64,000 nt of DNA, from NCBI GenBank assembly GCA_031216445.1, contig CM062201.1, positions 26,611,001-26,675,000 on the forward strand, in the 5' to 3' direction. A model generated the notes under the pieces. That model ran no database searches, had not been told where the DNA came from, and saw only the letters and a list, made by a program, of their open reading frames with translations. The stretch is from Lateolabrax maculatus. Lineage: Eukaryota > Chordata > Actinopteri > Acropomatiformes > Lateolabracidae. This document shows positions 12,656 to 38,412 of this stretch, piece after piece; the first letter of the stretch is position 1, and every line of letters begins with the position of its first letter. The translations under genes were made by a program, and so were the position numbers.

Positions 12656-12796
12656 AGCTCTCCCCTGCAGCTAAACAGCATTTCTGCTCTTCTATTAAAA
12701 TGATCTTGTCTGATTGTATTCCTCTCTTTGTGCGTCGCTCTTTTGTCTCTTTCTCTGCCTCAGACTTCCACTTTGTGCAGACGAGTAACTGTAGAC

Positions 12797-12832
<36 letters not shown>

Positions 12833-13059
12833 ATGTGTACATGTTTATGTGAAGAGAGGAGACAGTTTGGGTTTTGAGGCGAAGCTGTTTATGACGTCCA
12901 CAGTCACTCTAGCGGCTGTAAAGTTCATGAAACACTAGAAGACAAATCGGTTGGATGGACAAATGCCACAGGAAAGACGTGTTTTATCTTTGTCTATCTT
13001 CTGTATGTGGTATTTAGAAATGTCCCGAGCAGATCTGCAGCAGCTCGGTTAGTGAGAGG

Positions 13060-13370
13060 TGGAGGAAATATTCAGATCCTTTACTGAAGTCAGTGTTTTA
13101 TTATCTCTGATGTTTCTGGATTAATATTCCTGCTGCATTCATGTGTCTGTTGCATTTTACTGCTGTAGATGTTTAAGGTTGAGCTCATTTTAACTCCTTT
13201 ATATCCTGTTGGCTAGTTTAATCTGCAGCAATGCATCATGGTCTATAAGATCATCACGTGTTGTCGTCGCCGTCCTGTGAGAACCTCGTATCTCTAAAAG
13301 TTTTCAGCTCTGTGACGATGCTTTTTCCAGCTGATCCCAGAGGGTTTGAAACAGTTTCTTTAGCTTCAGA
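13060..13370 (+). repeat. Dispersed repeat, copy 1 (partner at ~60115-60410)
   Basis: The text from CAGTGTTTTATTATCTCTGA through GATCCCAGAGGGTTTGAAAC recurs near 60.13-60.41 kb in the same orientation with high identity. The flank GGAGGAAATATTCAGATCC is typical of abundant fish short repeats. Non-coding. Confidence 0.75.
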
Positions 13371-14699
13371 AGGAGAATTTTCTCAGCACATAAAGGAACT
13401 CTTCATCCTTCACTTCATCACAAACATTCACCATCAACACATGTGGAGATACGAGGTTTGGACAGGGAGGGCATGGAAACTGTAATCTGTAACAGTAACA
13501 TCAGCTGTCAGACAGATGCAGAGGAGTAAAAAGTACAATATTTCCTCTGAGATGTGGTGGAGGAGGAGGAGACAGTTGCATGAAGTACAGGTACCTTGAA
13601 TTTGTATTAAGTTTTGGTGCTTGAGTAAAAGTAGTCATGAGACTCTTCCTGGTTTAAGGTGATGTCACAGTGCACATTTTCTGTTTTACGTAACGATGTC
13701 ACAGATTTGAAGTGAGTTGACTTAAACTTCTCATTAGTTTTCTGTATTTGATATGAAAATATTTATGTAATGTTACAGGACTAAACCCAACTCCTGGGTC
13801 AAAGGAGCACCGAGCATGTGTGTCTGTGGCCTCTGCGGTGGACACACTGAACCACCGCACCACTGCTCCGGCCTCTGGTGACCAGCACCAACAACCTTCC
13901 CCCAGGCGGAGAGCCAGCGTTTGCACTGAAGGACACTGTGTTGGAGGACAGAGAGACGAGAGAGACAAAAAGAGACGGAGGCAGAGACTGAGAAGAGAGG
14001 ATGGAGACCGAAATATGTGAACCTGAAGAGAGGGATCAGCTCGGAGAAGGAGAGGTACAAAAACTACAAAGAGGAAAGTTGGAGATCAGCAGAGAAAAGG
14101 GAGGGAGGGAGAAACAGTCATTGAAGCCAGAGACAATGAATAGTGACGTGACCTCGACTGCCCCCGGCTCACTTCCTCTCTCTGTTTATTCCCTCTCTGT
14201 CACCCCTTTTTATCTTCTCTCCCTCCATCCTCCTCCTCCTCTTCTTCATCTGGAGGATCTTTCTTCTGAACGTACATTTTATTCGGGGGGTTTGGTCTGT
14301 TGCCCAAACAAAACAAACTTTTTAAATATGTGAACCCTCTCTCTGGGGATGTCCAATTTCCCCTTTTCCTGACGTTTTATGGAGATCAGGAGAATAGCCA
14401 GCAGATTAATCAATAACTGAAAATAGTTTTTCGCTGCAGTTAACTTTAAAGTTGTTTAAAGTTAAACTGAAATAAAAATTTTTTTTAATGTCGCTCGATT
14501 GTAGCTGAAACGATTAGTGGACTGACAGAACATGAAGCTGAACTCTTGTGATGATGGTTGGACTCATTTTTCCTGTAAAATCATTTCCTGGCTGCAGCTT
14601 CTCAGATGTGAAGATTTGCTGCTTTTCCTTTGAATGATTTGAATCATGTGAATGTGTTTTAATAATGTTGAGCTTTGGACTGTTGGTTGGACACAACAA

Positions 14700-14818
14700 G
14701 CATTGTGAAGGTGTCACTTTGGGCTCTGGCTCATCCTGACGCCATTTCTCACTATTTTCACTATTGTTACAAAGCAAACGATCAATGGATCAATGGAGAA
14801 AATAATCAGCAGATGGAT
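14700..14818 (+). repeat. Dispersed repeat, inverted partner at ~57690-57810
   Basis: The segment GCCATTTCTCACTATTTTCA…GGAGAAAATAATCAGCAGAT occurs in reverse complement near 57.7-57.8 kb. The ...AATAATCAGCAGAT... text belongs to a very common teleost short element. Confidence 0.75.
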
Positions 14819-16492
14819 TTTCAGTGTGTATCAGTACTTTTACTGCAACACAGTATTTTCCGTGTGTATTAGGGTGTAAAACATCAGTTTCTGCACCATA
14901 CGTGTGGTTGAGACTGTGAGCGACTTCATTTTTTTCGCTTATAACCTAGTTTGTGTTCGTATTTCCAGACGTGTCTGTATGTTAGTGAGTGTGTGTGCCG
15001 TATGTTTGCTCGTGTTAGTGTGTGTGTCGGTGTATTCAGGTCTCCCTGGAGTCAGCGGAGCTTCATTAAGCCGCATTAATTTGACTTATATAACTCTCAC
15101 TCTTCTGTAATCAGCCTCATTCTTCTCTCAGGAGGACAGCTCATCACCACAACAATTATCGTCTCGTTTCTTCTTCCTGACAAATTAATGGAGCAATTTT
15201 AGAATTGTGAGAGTTCTTGAAAGTCCTACATAATTCAACCTCCATGAATGGGTTTTTGAATCTCCTCCATATCAGGATCAGGATCTTTTGTTCTTCGTGA
15301 TGTTTTGCAGATTAATGTAGTTCGGTTCAAGGATGAATTATATTATATTGAATTACGTAAACGTGTCCTACAATGATCCTGCTTGTTACGGCCGACATGT
15401 AGCCTGTGTCAGTGTCTGCAGGACTACAGGTCCAAAATAAAGTTATTCTGAATGGACTTGGTTATTTCTGGTTGCTGAGTATCAGTCTTTCAGCTGTGAG
15501 CCTGAGAGCCTGAGTTGAAACTTTGAGAGACGATATGAAGGGATGATGAAGGCAAACACAGCGCTGGAAAACACAAGAAAAATCAAAAATATAATAATCA
15601 ATATAATAATCAGGGTCTATGTGGTGCACAGTACGAGGCCTTTCGGGGGCTGAAGCTAAGATTTTAGAAATTGAGGTCGGGAGTGTAAGGTCGGGTGGGG
15701 AAATACTGCAATACACAATACTATATTTATTAATTCATTGCCCTAAAACTCATAAATGTTAATATTCTGAGTACTAGAACATTGGAATCAGCCTACAAAA
15801 ATCCGCCAAGCGTTAACTCACTAAATGTAAAAGTACAGAGGACATGACTTTAGTTTGGGGTTTGTGTGATAAAATATTTCTGTGGAAATCAGTGCTCATG
15901 CACCCAATATTAATAAACTAAGCACATGATTTAATAAACTGAACATTTGGAGGAGCTCTGAGAACGAGGGGTGGAAAGAGGAATAACTTGTAGAGTTTAC
16001 TGCAACTCAAGGTATAAAAGAATTGAACCCAACAACACGGCACTTTGTACTTTCAGAAGCTGGAACCAGGAAATGTTCATCGATTATTGTTGCCAAATTT
16101 TCAAACTTTTCTGTCAATCGTCTAATTAATTAATTAATTAACTAATCGCTTCAACTGTACTTTTGAAACATATTCGTTTGTTTTGAGTGCAAAAATCTGA
16201 ATTCGTAAAGTAACTAAAGCGGTCAGATTCCACTGCTGGTTTTTTGTATTTTAGTTACGTATTATTTTATTTTATTGTGTTTTATTGACTCGTGTGTGTT
16301 AACAAATGCCAATAATTGCCCCACTGGGGATGAATAAAGTTACTGAAATGAATTAAATGAATTGATGTGTGTGTGCATGTACTCACAGCACAAACACTGA
16401 ATATCCAGCGTTTCATTTTAGAAGGAAAATCATGAATCACCTGAAACAGAAAAAGATAAATCACACGGTAACGCACATTATGTCTTCACTGA

Positions 16493-16493
16493 A

Positions 16494-16532
<39 letters not shown>
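16493..16532. repeat. (CA)n microsatellite
   Basis: An uninterrupted CA run of about 20 units. Confidence 0.95.
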
Positions 16533-16534
<2 letters not shown>

Positions 16535-16663
16535 GATAATATCAGCATCAGTCGAGGCTGGGGGCACAAACGGAGAGTAGAGCGCAGGAGGAGGAAGGCA
16601 TTTTGAGACAGATGGTGGTGAGGATGTGAAGAAAAGAGAGACGGGAGGAAAAAGAAGGAGAGA

Positions 16664-16665
16664 TC

Positions 16666-16731
<66 letters not shown>

Positions 16732-16815
16732 TGAAAGAGAGAGACAGAGAGAGAAAGACAGAGAGAGAGAGACAGAGAGAGAGAGAGAAAGACAGAGACA
16801 GAGAGAGAGAGAAAA
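16664..16815. repeat. (GA)n with GACA interruptions
   Basis: A purine-rich GAGAGA/GACAGA tract of about 150 bp; a second run is at 16930-16972. The open frame over it is low-complexity and not a gene. Confidence 0.95.
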
Positions 16816-16844
16816 CCTCTGAATGGATGCTGAAACTGATGCTG

Positions 16845-16927
16845 CTCTCAGCCAATCAGATCATCCGCCTCCCTCCTCCTTGCATCCGTGCTCTGTGATT
16901 GGCTGACGGGCTGCAGAGCTCCAGAGG

Positions 16928-16975
<48 letters not shown>

Positions 16976-17562
16976 CAGGAGGATAAGAAAGAAGAAGAAG
17001 AAGAAACTGTCAGAGGAGGACAGCTCTGCTCCTCACACCTCTGTCTCTCTCTCTATCAGTTTCCCAGTGGCCTCTCTGCCTCGCTCGCCCCTCGCTGTGC
17101 TGCTGCTGCCTCTCGCTCGCCCGTGTTGCTGTCTGATTCCTGAGGAGGGAGAGAGGTTTAATGCGATGGACCTGCTGCCCACCGACTGCTGCTGCTGTTG
17201 CTGCTGCTGCTGTTTACACCGCGGCATCATGGGAGCTGTAGTCTCCTCTGCAGTGCAGAAGGACAGCTGATTAGCCGGGGATTGTGGGTTATCAGAGTTT
17301 GGAGATGTGAGCTGGTGGGCGGACGAGGCTCATCAAACTCTCTCTCTCTCTCTTTTTCTCTTTCTATTCTCTCGCTCTCTTTCCCCCTCATTCTTTTTAA
17401 CCCTCGCTCTCCCTTTTCCTCCTTCTCCTCTGCAGTTTCTTTCATCTTTCTTCCCCTCCTCTTCCTCAACTATTTTTCCCCTTCATTTCACTTCTTTTTT
17501 CACCCCTCATCCCTCCGTTTGTCTCTCTTCCTAACTCGCACCCGTCCCAGGAAGAAGTCAGG
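16845..17562 (+). promoter_or_regulatory. Probable promoter / 5' UTR of the PDZRN-tail gene
   Basis: A CCAAT box at 16853-16857 (GCCAATCAGA) faces an inverted one at 16898-16902 (GATTGGCTG), about 45 bp apart. This is a common NF-Y arrangement in TATA-less promoters. Downstream come GA and CT tracts, a CTG-rich stretch (17188-17213) and a near-perfect ZNF143-type site at 17224-17242, before the ATG at 17563. The transcription start is not determinable from sequence. Confidence 0.5.
17224..17242 (-). promoter_or_regulatory. ZNF143 (Staf)-type binding site
   Basis: On the minus strand it reads ACTACAGCTCCCATGATGC, matching the established ACTACA-NN-TCCCA-NN-ATGC pattern at all fixed positions. 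This element is typical of vertebrate promoters near transcription starts, which supports a start near here for the downstream gene. Confidence 0.6.
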
Positions 17563-30726
<13,164 letters not shown>

Positions 30727-32370
30727 TGGGAAAACGCCACACAACCCCGGTTCCTGCTGATTGATGGAAATCCATCAATCCAGTCCAGTCCAGCACTCAG
30801 GCCCAGATTCATTAAAGGTCTGTGTAGTCAAAAGTGTAAAGTACCCACCAAAACGACCAAATCAGAAGGACGAGTTTGTGTTTAAAGGTAAATTGCGCTG
30901 ACAGAGGTCATTCATGCATCAATTACATATGAATCACCTTATTTTGAACACTGTATCTCTTTGTTCAGCAGCCGTGTACGTCACGCATGTAACATTTCAC
31001 ACAACAAGTAACTTTAGTAGTGAAACTCAATTTCAAAAGGAACAATTTGTGCAAAGAGATGGTTGTGGCAATCCACAGTGTTGGTTTTATTGCCAAAGCA
31101 GTTAATGGCAAAAAGACACTTTGATGCTATCATGTCCACTGTCAGTCCTCTACCCACCGCATACACAGCCTTCAACGCAACTAAACAATGCTTTGAGGGT
31201 TAGGTGAAAAGTTAGCTCATTAGCTCATGTGATTGCTTCATTTAATCAGGTATGGATGTCGTGGAGATCTAGATGTCTTTTTCAAGAAAGGCCAGAAACC
31301 AAAACAAAGTGAGACAACCAAAAGCATTCAAGAAACAAGAAACTCTATGGCTTGTTTGCAAGAAATGACTGCGGACTATTTTATACCGTTGGGTTGGTGA
31401 GAACCTGAGGGAATCAACCGTACAGTCAATATGAAGCTGGAGAACCAAAACAATGAGCTAAAAGAGGCTAAAAGTTGGGTTTGGCAAAACTAGAGTCTAG
31501 TTTTCACATTGCATTGCGACTTCTATGCAACGTAAATATAAGAATATAGCTTATTGTCCTTATAAACTCTAAAATGGATGCTCGCGGACATGTGCCAATG
31601 ATGAAATTAACATCACATAACCCTCGTGGAAACAGTACAATTTGAGTTTTAAAGAAAGTCTAATTGCAGAAATACAATTAAAGTGGATTTACACCTCAAT
31701 CTTAGTGAATCTGGATCTCAGTCTGACCGACTCGCTGATGTGTCAGAAGTCAAACACAACGGGAGGACTGAAAAACTTGGCCAAAGCTACAACTGGGGCT
31801 TAGGAGGAAAATTACCAACAAGTTATTCCTAGAAACAGTTGAAATGAACAGAAAATTACAAGTATGACAATCTCACCACATTGGAGAAGCTGACTGAATC
31901 TGAACTGAGTTTAAACCAACACTACTGTCTGACTAATCCAGAGCTCGCTATAGAAAAAAAACGGACACTACAGCGCTGCCAGAGCTTCAGACTCTGCAGT
32001 GTTAACAGACCTGCTGGACTGGATTCTTCACACACCAGACCGCCTGTGACCGGTCTGAAATATCACACAAACGGTCGTGTTGCCTTGTGGAAAAGTATCA
32101 GCATCTCCTTTTCTGGTTTTACTGCCTTTGTTTCCGTCTCTGTGCCATAACATGTCAACGTCGACTCTTGGAAATTACAAAACTGTTGTGAGACTCTGCT
32201 CGCTGTAAGCCTGTTAGAGGATTTCTGCACCTTTATGATCAAACAGCCTCCAAATCCCCCAAGACGCTGTTTCACCACACTGTTGTTCTTTTTTAGCCAC
32301 CACGTTCACCGGTTTCTCCTGTGTGGTTTTAATCTCCACGCACTCACACAGACTTGGAGTGTAAATAAAT
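30727..32370 (+). other. Candidate 3' UTR of the PDZRN-tail gene
   Basis: ATTAAA at 30811-30816 (proximal) and AATAAA at 32364-32369 (distal) are possible cleavage signals. No coding exon is seen. The true end is not determinable. Confidence 0.4.
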
Positions 32371-33180
32371 GAGACGCTAGAGTCTCCATGCTGCACTGTG
32401 TGCAACTGGGTTTCTATTTCGGAAGACTTGTATTGGGTTCCTGGTATTCTGCTGCATTTAGTGGATTCATACATCTGCTGAGCAAGTGAAGGTCGGCCAG
32501 TACATTATCTACATATACTACATTAAATATTCCAGCACGTAACTCCCAGTAGAACAACTTTTACGTTTTTAATTATTTTATTGATATTTAGAGGTGCTGA
32601 TAGGCAGGCTACCCAGCTGCTGGCCGTAGCCTCATATTTAATGGGCAGATGTGAAAGTATGGTAACGACCTTCTCATCTAACTCTCTGTAAGGAAGAAAA
32701 GAGCATATATTGTATGAGACTTGGTACATATCATTATGTTCAGCTACAATATATCAGCAGCAGCAAAACTAAACAAACAATGGTACTTTTGAATCTTTAA
32801 GGACCACATGAGACTTTTATTCAGCCTGTCAGATTTTCGTTGATGAAATTCAAATCAGATTCATTCAAATCAAGTCTGTCACCTGATTCTGTGTGAAGAG
32901 TGAAGGAGACAACAGGAGAACATCAGTTTCATTACTGATCGTGGTGACAAATATCAGAAGGGCTTCTGTTAGCCAATATCATTACAGGCACCTTTGGAAG
33001 AAGTGGATTAATCTGAGAAATATTAATCAGGGTTAAAATGTTATGATGTAATAATGTTAAATGTTCAATGCAATTTTGTTAAAAATAAGAGAAAATGTCC
33101 ATTTATTTTCATATTCTGTCAAGGTTTGGAGGAAAAGAAAGTCAGACTCGTCAAATGGATATATAAGGGTTTCTTTTTCT

Positions 33181-33184
<4 letters not shown>

Positions 33185-33238
<54 letters not shown>
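33185..33238. repeat. (GT)n microsatellite
   Basis: About 25 GT units, ending in GGGGTC. Confidence 0.95.
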
Positions 33239-35013
33239 GTCATGCAAAAAAGACAGTTTAAAGTTTGATACTAACTTGTTGGTAGTGTTTAGCCAAAGAT
33301 ATTGTGAAACTTTGGTTTGTGGACAATCTAGAACAAATATCACTGTATGATGTAAAAGTATATTTTGTAATCACATTTAGTTTTTTATATGCTTTATCCT
33401 TTATTTTGCCTTCAGTAGATTACTTCTGCTTCTCACCAACATCCTGCTATGGTAGTGTGTACGTAGAGGTTAGTGTACGATCAACAAGCTTTATTATTAC
33501 AGCCTCAACCTAGCATGCCAGCTCCTGATTAGCACAGAAGAAGCATTTCAACGATTGCTAAAAGTGTCAGAAGTGTTAAAGTCAGTGTCTGGGCTTTTAT
33601 TTTGACAAGCATATCTCAGAGGACGAGATCTTATCTAACTTGGTAAATCAAACCTGATGGATGGAGCCAAGTAGCCGCTTGCTGTGGTCACAGTGCACGT
33701 TCATAAATAAATATTTATGTATAATATTATATGTGAGTTACACATATAATATTTAAATGATCATAAATAATTTAGTGAAGCACGCAGATAGCTAACTACT
33801 TATCTGGTTTCATCCGTCTGTCTGACACCAAACGAAAGTCTTTCTCCAAACTCCGAAGAGAAACTAAAAAGGGAAATAATAACATAATAATAAGAATTTC
33901 ATATCTCTGTGATTCCTGAAAAACTTCTTGAGATGTGAACCTTTTTTTAATTTTATTGTTTTCTGAAAAAACTGTTCAACATTTAAGGAAAAGTGCTCAT
34001 GTTCTTTCATTTTGAGAGTCGGATAAAATATGAATCTCATGTCTTGTCCATCCCCTTTGTTAGCAAAATGACCAAACTGCCCCCACGTTAACCTGCCTGA
34101 CTCATGGATGGTGTATCTGGCTGGTTTGTGCAGGTCAGGATCTCTCCTCTCTGAAGTGTCAGTAACTGTGCTGTGTATTGATAAATCCGTGGCGCTGTCC
34201 GTGGTGCTGAAGTTGCAGACAGATTTGTAATTGCTCCTTCTTCTCTCAGTCCCGCCCTTCTGTCAGTTGCATCTTGGATCTATAATATTCTCTAAACTCT
34301 GTACTATAAATACTCAATTCTATACTATATTGTCGCCTATATATTCTATAGAGCCGCGTCACCTTCATCGACGTGTAGTCGCAGAACAGCGTGAGGATCA
34401 CAGAGACTCACTGCTGCCTGTAATATTCCTGTAATACTTCTATGATCATCAGTAGCATCTGTGCTGCTGAAAATAGACCCCCAGACCAAGGATCTTTAGA
34501 CGTGTTGGGAGACATTTCTTCAGCCTCCAGTCTTTATGCTAAGCTAGGCTAACCACATCCTGACTCCGGCTCTGTATTTAACACACAGGCATGAGATTAA
34601 TATTCATCCTCATCTCACTCTCATTCAAATTGTTGAATAATTCCTTTAAAGAGTTCATCTGAGAGGCAGTCAGGTTATCTGAGAGCAGCTTCACTTAAAA
34701 TATACTTCATATTTCACTTGTTTTTTGTCTTAAGGATATAAACGTTTGAAAGTAACAGAGACAATTTCTCTACTTGAAGTAAATGTTATTAAGGCACTCA
34801 AGATTTTGTTCTTCAGGTTTCATGAACCGGAATCTTTGGTTTTGGCTGTTTTTGTTCATGATTTCAGGGCTGTGTGCAATAATCAGAGATCTGGTTCTGC
34901 TGGCCTGCAGTCTGTTGTCGGTCAGCTCTGAGGGAGCGAGTCCTTCTGTACAAACTGTGCTGTCACGTTTCGTGCTCAGGTTTGTTTCTGTATGATGTCA
35001 GGGAGGGAGTTTC

Positions 35014-35046
<33 letters not shown>

Positions 35047-35353
35047 GACAGGAAGGGTTGTGCGACTGGTTTGACGATATGGATTATTATTTTGTATTTC
35101 TGTTTGCGTTCCCATGCACCCTGTGACCTCATAAATGTCCATGAAACTGTCGGCCCCGGGCGGCGGTGAGCGAGATCTTCGATGGTAGTTTGATGGATCT
35201 CATCACCCAGAACTTGTGTAAAACAATGTCAGTAAACTGTGAGAATACAAACATCCTTTCTGTGAGTTTGGTTTCTGTGAAAAGGAATTTGAAGGTGCAC
35301 TCCGGTGATTTGGTGTTGCACTTCCATAATGTTGGGGGACTTCAAATCAACAG

Positions 35354-35753
35354 TAGTGGAAAGAACATTTACTACAGTACTGTAATTAGTTACACTTTTT
35401 ATGATATTTTATACTTCACTACATTTCAGAGGGAAATATACTTTTTACTCTTCAACAGCTAATTCAGATAAGATCTGTTTATAAAATACGATACTGTGCT
35501 ATTCAACAATTTGGGAAATATACTTATCTAATCTATGGTCTAACATTACAATGTTGTTTACATGTTAAAGTATCAGTGATAATGTTACAATAATATGATA
35601 TATAATAAGAATAATAATATATATAAAAAGTACTTCTGCTTTAATACTTTTTTGTTAATACTTTCACTGAAGTGAAATCTTACTTATGTATTTTTGTGGT
35701 ATTGCTACTTTTATTTAAGTAAAAGCTGTGAGTACTTCTTCCATCTCTCATAT
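35354..35753. mobile_element. Short fish interspersed repeat (AGTGGAAAG … TACTTC family)
   Basis: Starts CAGTAGTGGAAAGAACATTT and carries the TTTACTACAGTACTG and AGTAAAAGCTGTGAGTACTTC motifs of the family also seen at 7399-7604 and 59037-59347. Confidence 0.55.
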
Positions 35754-36131
35754 CCTGACTAAAAAAATATCCTCATCCTGAAATGTGGAAAAAAAACCAG
35801 CAAGAGGCTCCAGTTAATGGAGACGAGACGCTCCGCTGAGTTCAGAAATTCAGTGCGAGAGGACAGCTGGGTCTGAACATCTTGCCCTAATGCAGCTTTG
35901 GGGAATCAAAGCATGATGGGAAAACAGACTCACATGTGGCATCCCAGTTCAGGGTCGGGGTCTTTTAAAGGACACGACCCACAGCTGGTGTGGTGGTGAT
36001 CGTCCACGGCTGAAGTCAAATGTTCCGATTGTTTAAGTCCCGGGAGCTGGCCTTCAAACAGCCGACAACTGGTGGACAGAGGAGTTAATATACACGAGCA
36101 ACACGTCCAGACTGGAAACCAGCCTGGTGAC

Positions 36132-36513
36132 TAATAGACCTTTTTCACAGAAGACACGTCAACACACTCACTTTTAAATAATAAAGAGAATGAACGCCAT
36201 TTGGCTGCTTCAGTTTCAGGGTCCTGGTGTTGTTCCTGCTGGTTCATTGTTACACTAAGAGCAGATATGAGTGGACCTGATATGCTGACGTACATCCGAT
36301 CTGGAGAGTGGATGGAAACCTTTTTTTTTTCATTGATTTTATGAAAATCCAGCCCAATTTTGCACTGCATGTGGTTAGAAACAGTCTCGGCTTACTGGGA
36401 CACTTACTGGGAATACAACAGAGGCAAGAGGTGTTATTATCGACAATGTGCTTTTCCTACTATTACAGATCAAAATGTCTGCTGTGAAAAAGGACAGTTA
36501 TTACATATGACCT
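36132..36513. mobile_element. MITE with ~28-bp terminal inverted repeats
   Basis: Left end TAATAGACCTTTTTCACAGA. The reverse complement of the right end gives TAATAACTGTCCTTTTTCAC followed by AGCAGACATTT. A body of about 380 bp without coding potential fits a non-autonomous DNA transposon. Confidence 0.7.
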
Positions 36514-37352
36514 AGTTGTGATCACCTGAATGCGCCATCAGGCCAATTAATGGTCCTGCAAAGGATTTTGGGACAGTGAGGGCTGAAAATCATGTACCTT
36601 GATGAGCTGTTATCATATTTCTGCTCTGGAAATGCTGCATTCAAAGGATGCGCCTCCTTATTTTGGGTGCAGAAACAGTAAGTCAGCAGCAGATAAGAAG
36701 TTAAAGGGTCAGTTCCAAGTTTAAACTCCAGCACCTGTTCGCTGATCGTGTTGGTCGAGCGGTCGTGGTTGTTTTTATCATAAACTCACCATGAACAGTG
36801 ACTGACAGCACTTTCCACTGACGGCCATGTTGGCTCTTCAGTCCTGCTCCGTGACCGTTGCTATAGCAACTGGTGTTTCTACGGCAGCTGATCTCTCAGC
36901 TCTTGGCCCTGTCACCATGGTGATGTTTCGTGGAGGACGGCGGGACTTATTTACAGCTGACTACAGCTCGTCAGCTGTGCAGAGAAAAGGCAGCAGCAGT
37001 AACGTTTGAAGCACCCGGACTGAGCCTGGGTGCAGGTTCTGGCTCCAGCATCATCCTGGACCGGTTTGAATTCAACCAGTAGAAAGCAATAGATGGGATT
37101 TATTTTATCTAGTTTTATGCTGCAATAAAACACAGAACTCCAGAGGCTCTTATTGTTCTTCTACATCTGACCTGAGGAATGTGAAAGCAAACTGCGTCAT
37201 CACTTCAACATGGGCTGAAGCAGGGCGACCTCTGCTGGACACCGTGTGGAACCACAACTGCTGCACAAAAACCTGCAGGGGTCAGAAAAAAAGAAAGAAA
37301 ACTGCAGCTGTTAGAGCAAAATAAAAAATAAGAAAGATTAGTGATTCAGGTG

Positions 37353-38412
37353 GATCACTGCTGTACAGACACATGAAGCAGTCGCAGCTTGATGAAACCG
37401 CAGTATGGTCTCAGGAGGTCTCTGTCCTGGTTCCGGCGACCTGTAGAGAGCAGCACAACTTGAATCTTTATCATTCTTAAGGTGCAGTCAAAGTATGGTT
37501 CTGAGGTCTGGTTCACGTTCTCGAAGACAATGTTAGGGGAGCACTTCTTGATGGACGTAGCGTGCACTTCAATCTAATAAAATAAACATTATTAATATAT
37601 ATCACTTTTCTTAAATAACAAAGTGAAAAGAAAAACAAAAGAAAATCAAAGTGCACAAGGCAAACAGAATGAGAGTAAAGTCAGAGGACCAGAGCAGTGA
37701 AAACACTGACATGAATGAGAACAATAAATAGTAAAACAGTATAATAAATAAAAACATCAAGCTGTCCTGGTTGAATCACTGGGAAAAAGAGAGAAGTCAA
37801 CTCCGACCACAGAGCTTTGAATTCAGACGTACACTGAAGGTGAAAAATCCACTTTGTAGGAAGCTGACGAAACATTCAGTTTGTTCTCTGATCAGTTTGG
37901 GATGAATTCAGCAGCAGCAGTGACGTGTTTGGTTTCCAAGGAGCTTCTTTTTGACACGTCACAGCAGGAAAATCAAAGGTGTAAATAATAAAATGAATGA
38001 TGGCTCTATTCCATTTATATCACTGTCACACCATCACTTGAATGGAACAGAGCCTTCATTTATGTTATTCATAACACCTGAACATAATCTATTTAACTGG
38101 CGTCTGCAGCTGAGGTTTGTAGGTAGCTCAGAACCAGAGCCAACCGCCATGTCAAACTATAATAATTCAAACCCACAGCTTTAGCATAAAACTATAGTAT
38201 CATTAATTAATTATTTCTGTGTTGAGAGCATTAATAGAAAGCTTTGAAATGTGTATTTAGGCTCGTAAACGCTCTGTGAAAGCGATGCAGCAGTTTCTGT
38301 CCGTGGGTTGTTGTACAGATGAGGGTGCACTGTGAGAGTAACAACTTCTCCATTTCCAAACACAATGCATCCGTTTGTGTAACAGTCGACGCCGAGCTTA
38401 AAGTCACCCGGA
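37353..38412 (-). CDS. Possible exons of an unrecognised minus-strand gene
   Basis: Three exon-like pieces occur in order on the minus strand. One starts at about 38420 after TTTGTGTTTCCAG and reads PCPGDFKLGVDCYTNGCIVF then GNGEVVTLTV. One near 37870-37830 reads NKLNVSSASYKVDFSPSV. One at about 37573 after TTTTATTAG reads IEVHATSIKKCSPNIVF then QTSEPYFDC and runs to TGA near 37353. Cysteines, N-glycosylation sequons and beta-strand-like text suggest an extracellular domain. I recognise no family, and donor sites are weak, so this could be chance or a pseudogene. Confidence 0.25.

Larger units (their letters stand above)
11441..16844. other. Non-coding region between pi16 and the PDZRN-tail gene
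   Basis: AT-rich sequence with ATTAT/TAATTATCT motifs repeated through 11.7-12.2 kb, GT microsatellites at 12582-12655 and 12797-12830, and dispersed repeats near 13.08-13.37 and 14.7-14.8 kb. No exon could be supported. Confidence 0.6.
32371..37350. other. Intergenic region with MITEs and microsatellites
   Basis: A GT run at 33185-33238, an AGTAGTGGAAAG-type repeat at about 35354-35753, and a MITE at 36132-36513. No gene could be supported. Confidence 0.55.

Noticed and set aside
16626..16898. Arg/Glu-rich open frame over the GA tract
   Set aside because: Low-complexity translation of GAGAGA/GACAGA; the opposite strand gives a matching Leu/Ser frame.
17163..17270. MDLLPTDCCCC open frame at the CTG repeat before the PDZRN-tail gene
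   Set aside because: A poly-Cys reading of CTGCTG in a likely 5' UTR; it does not join in frame to the following exon, whose own ATG is strong.
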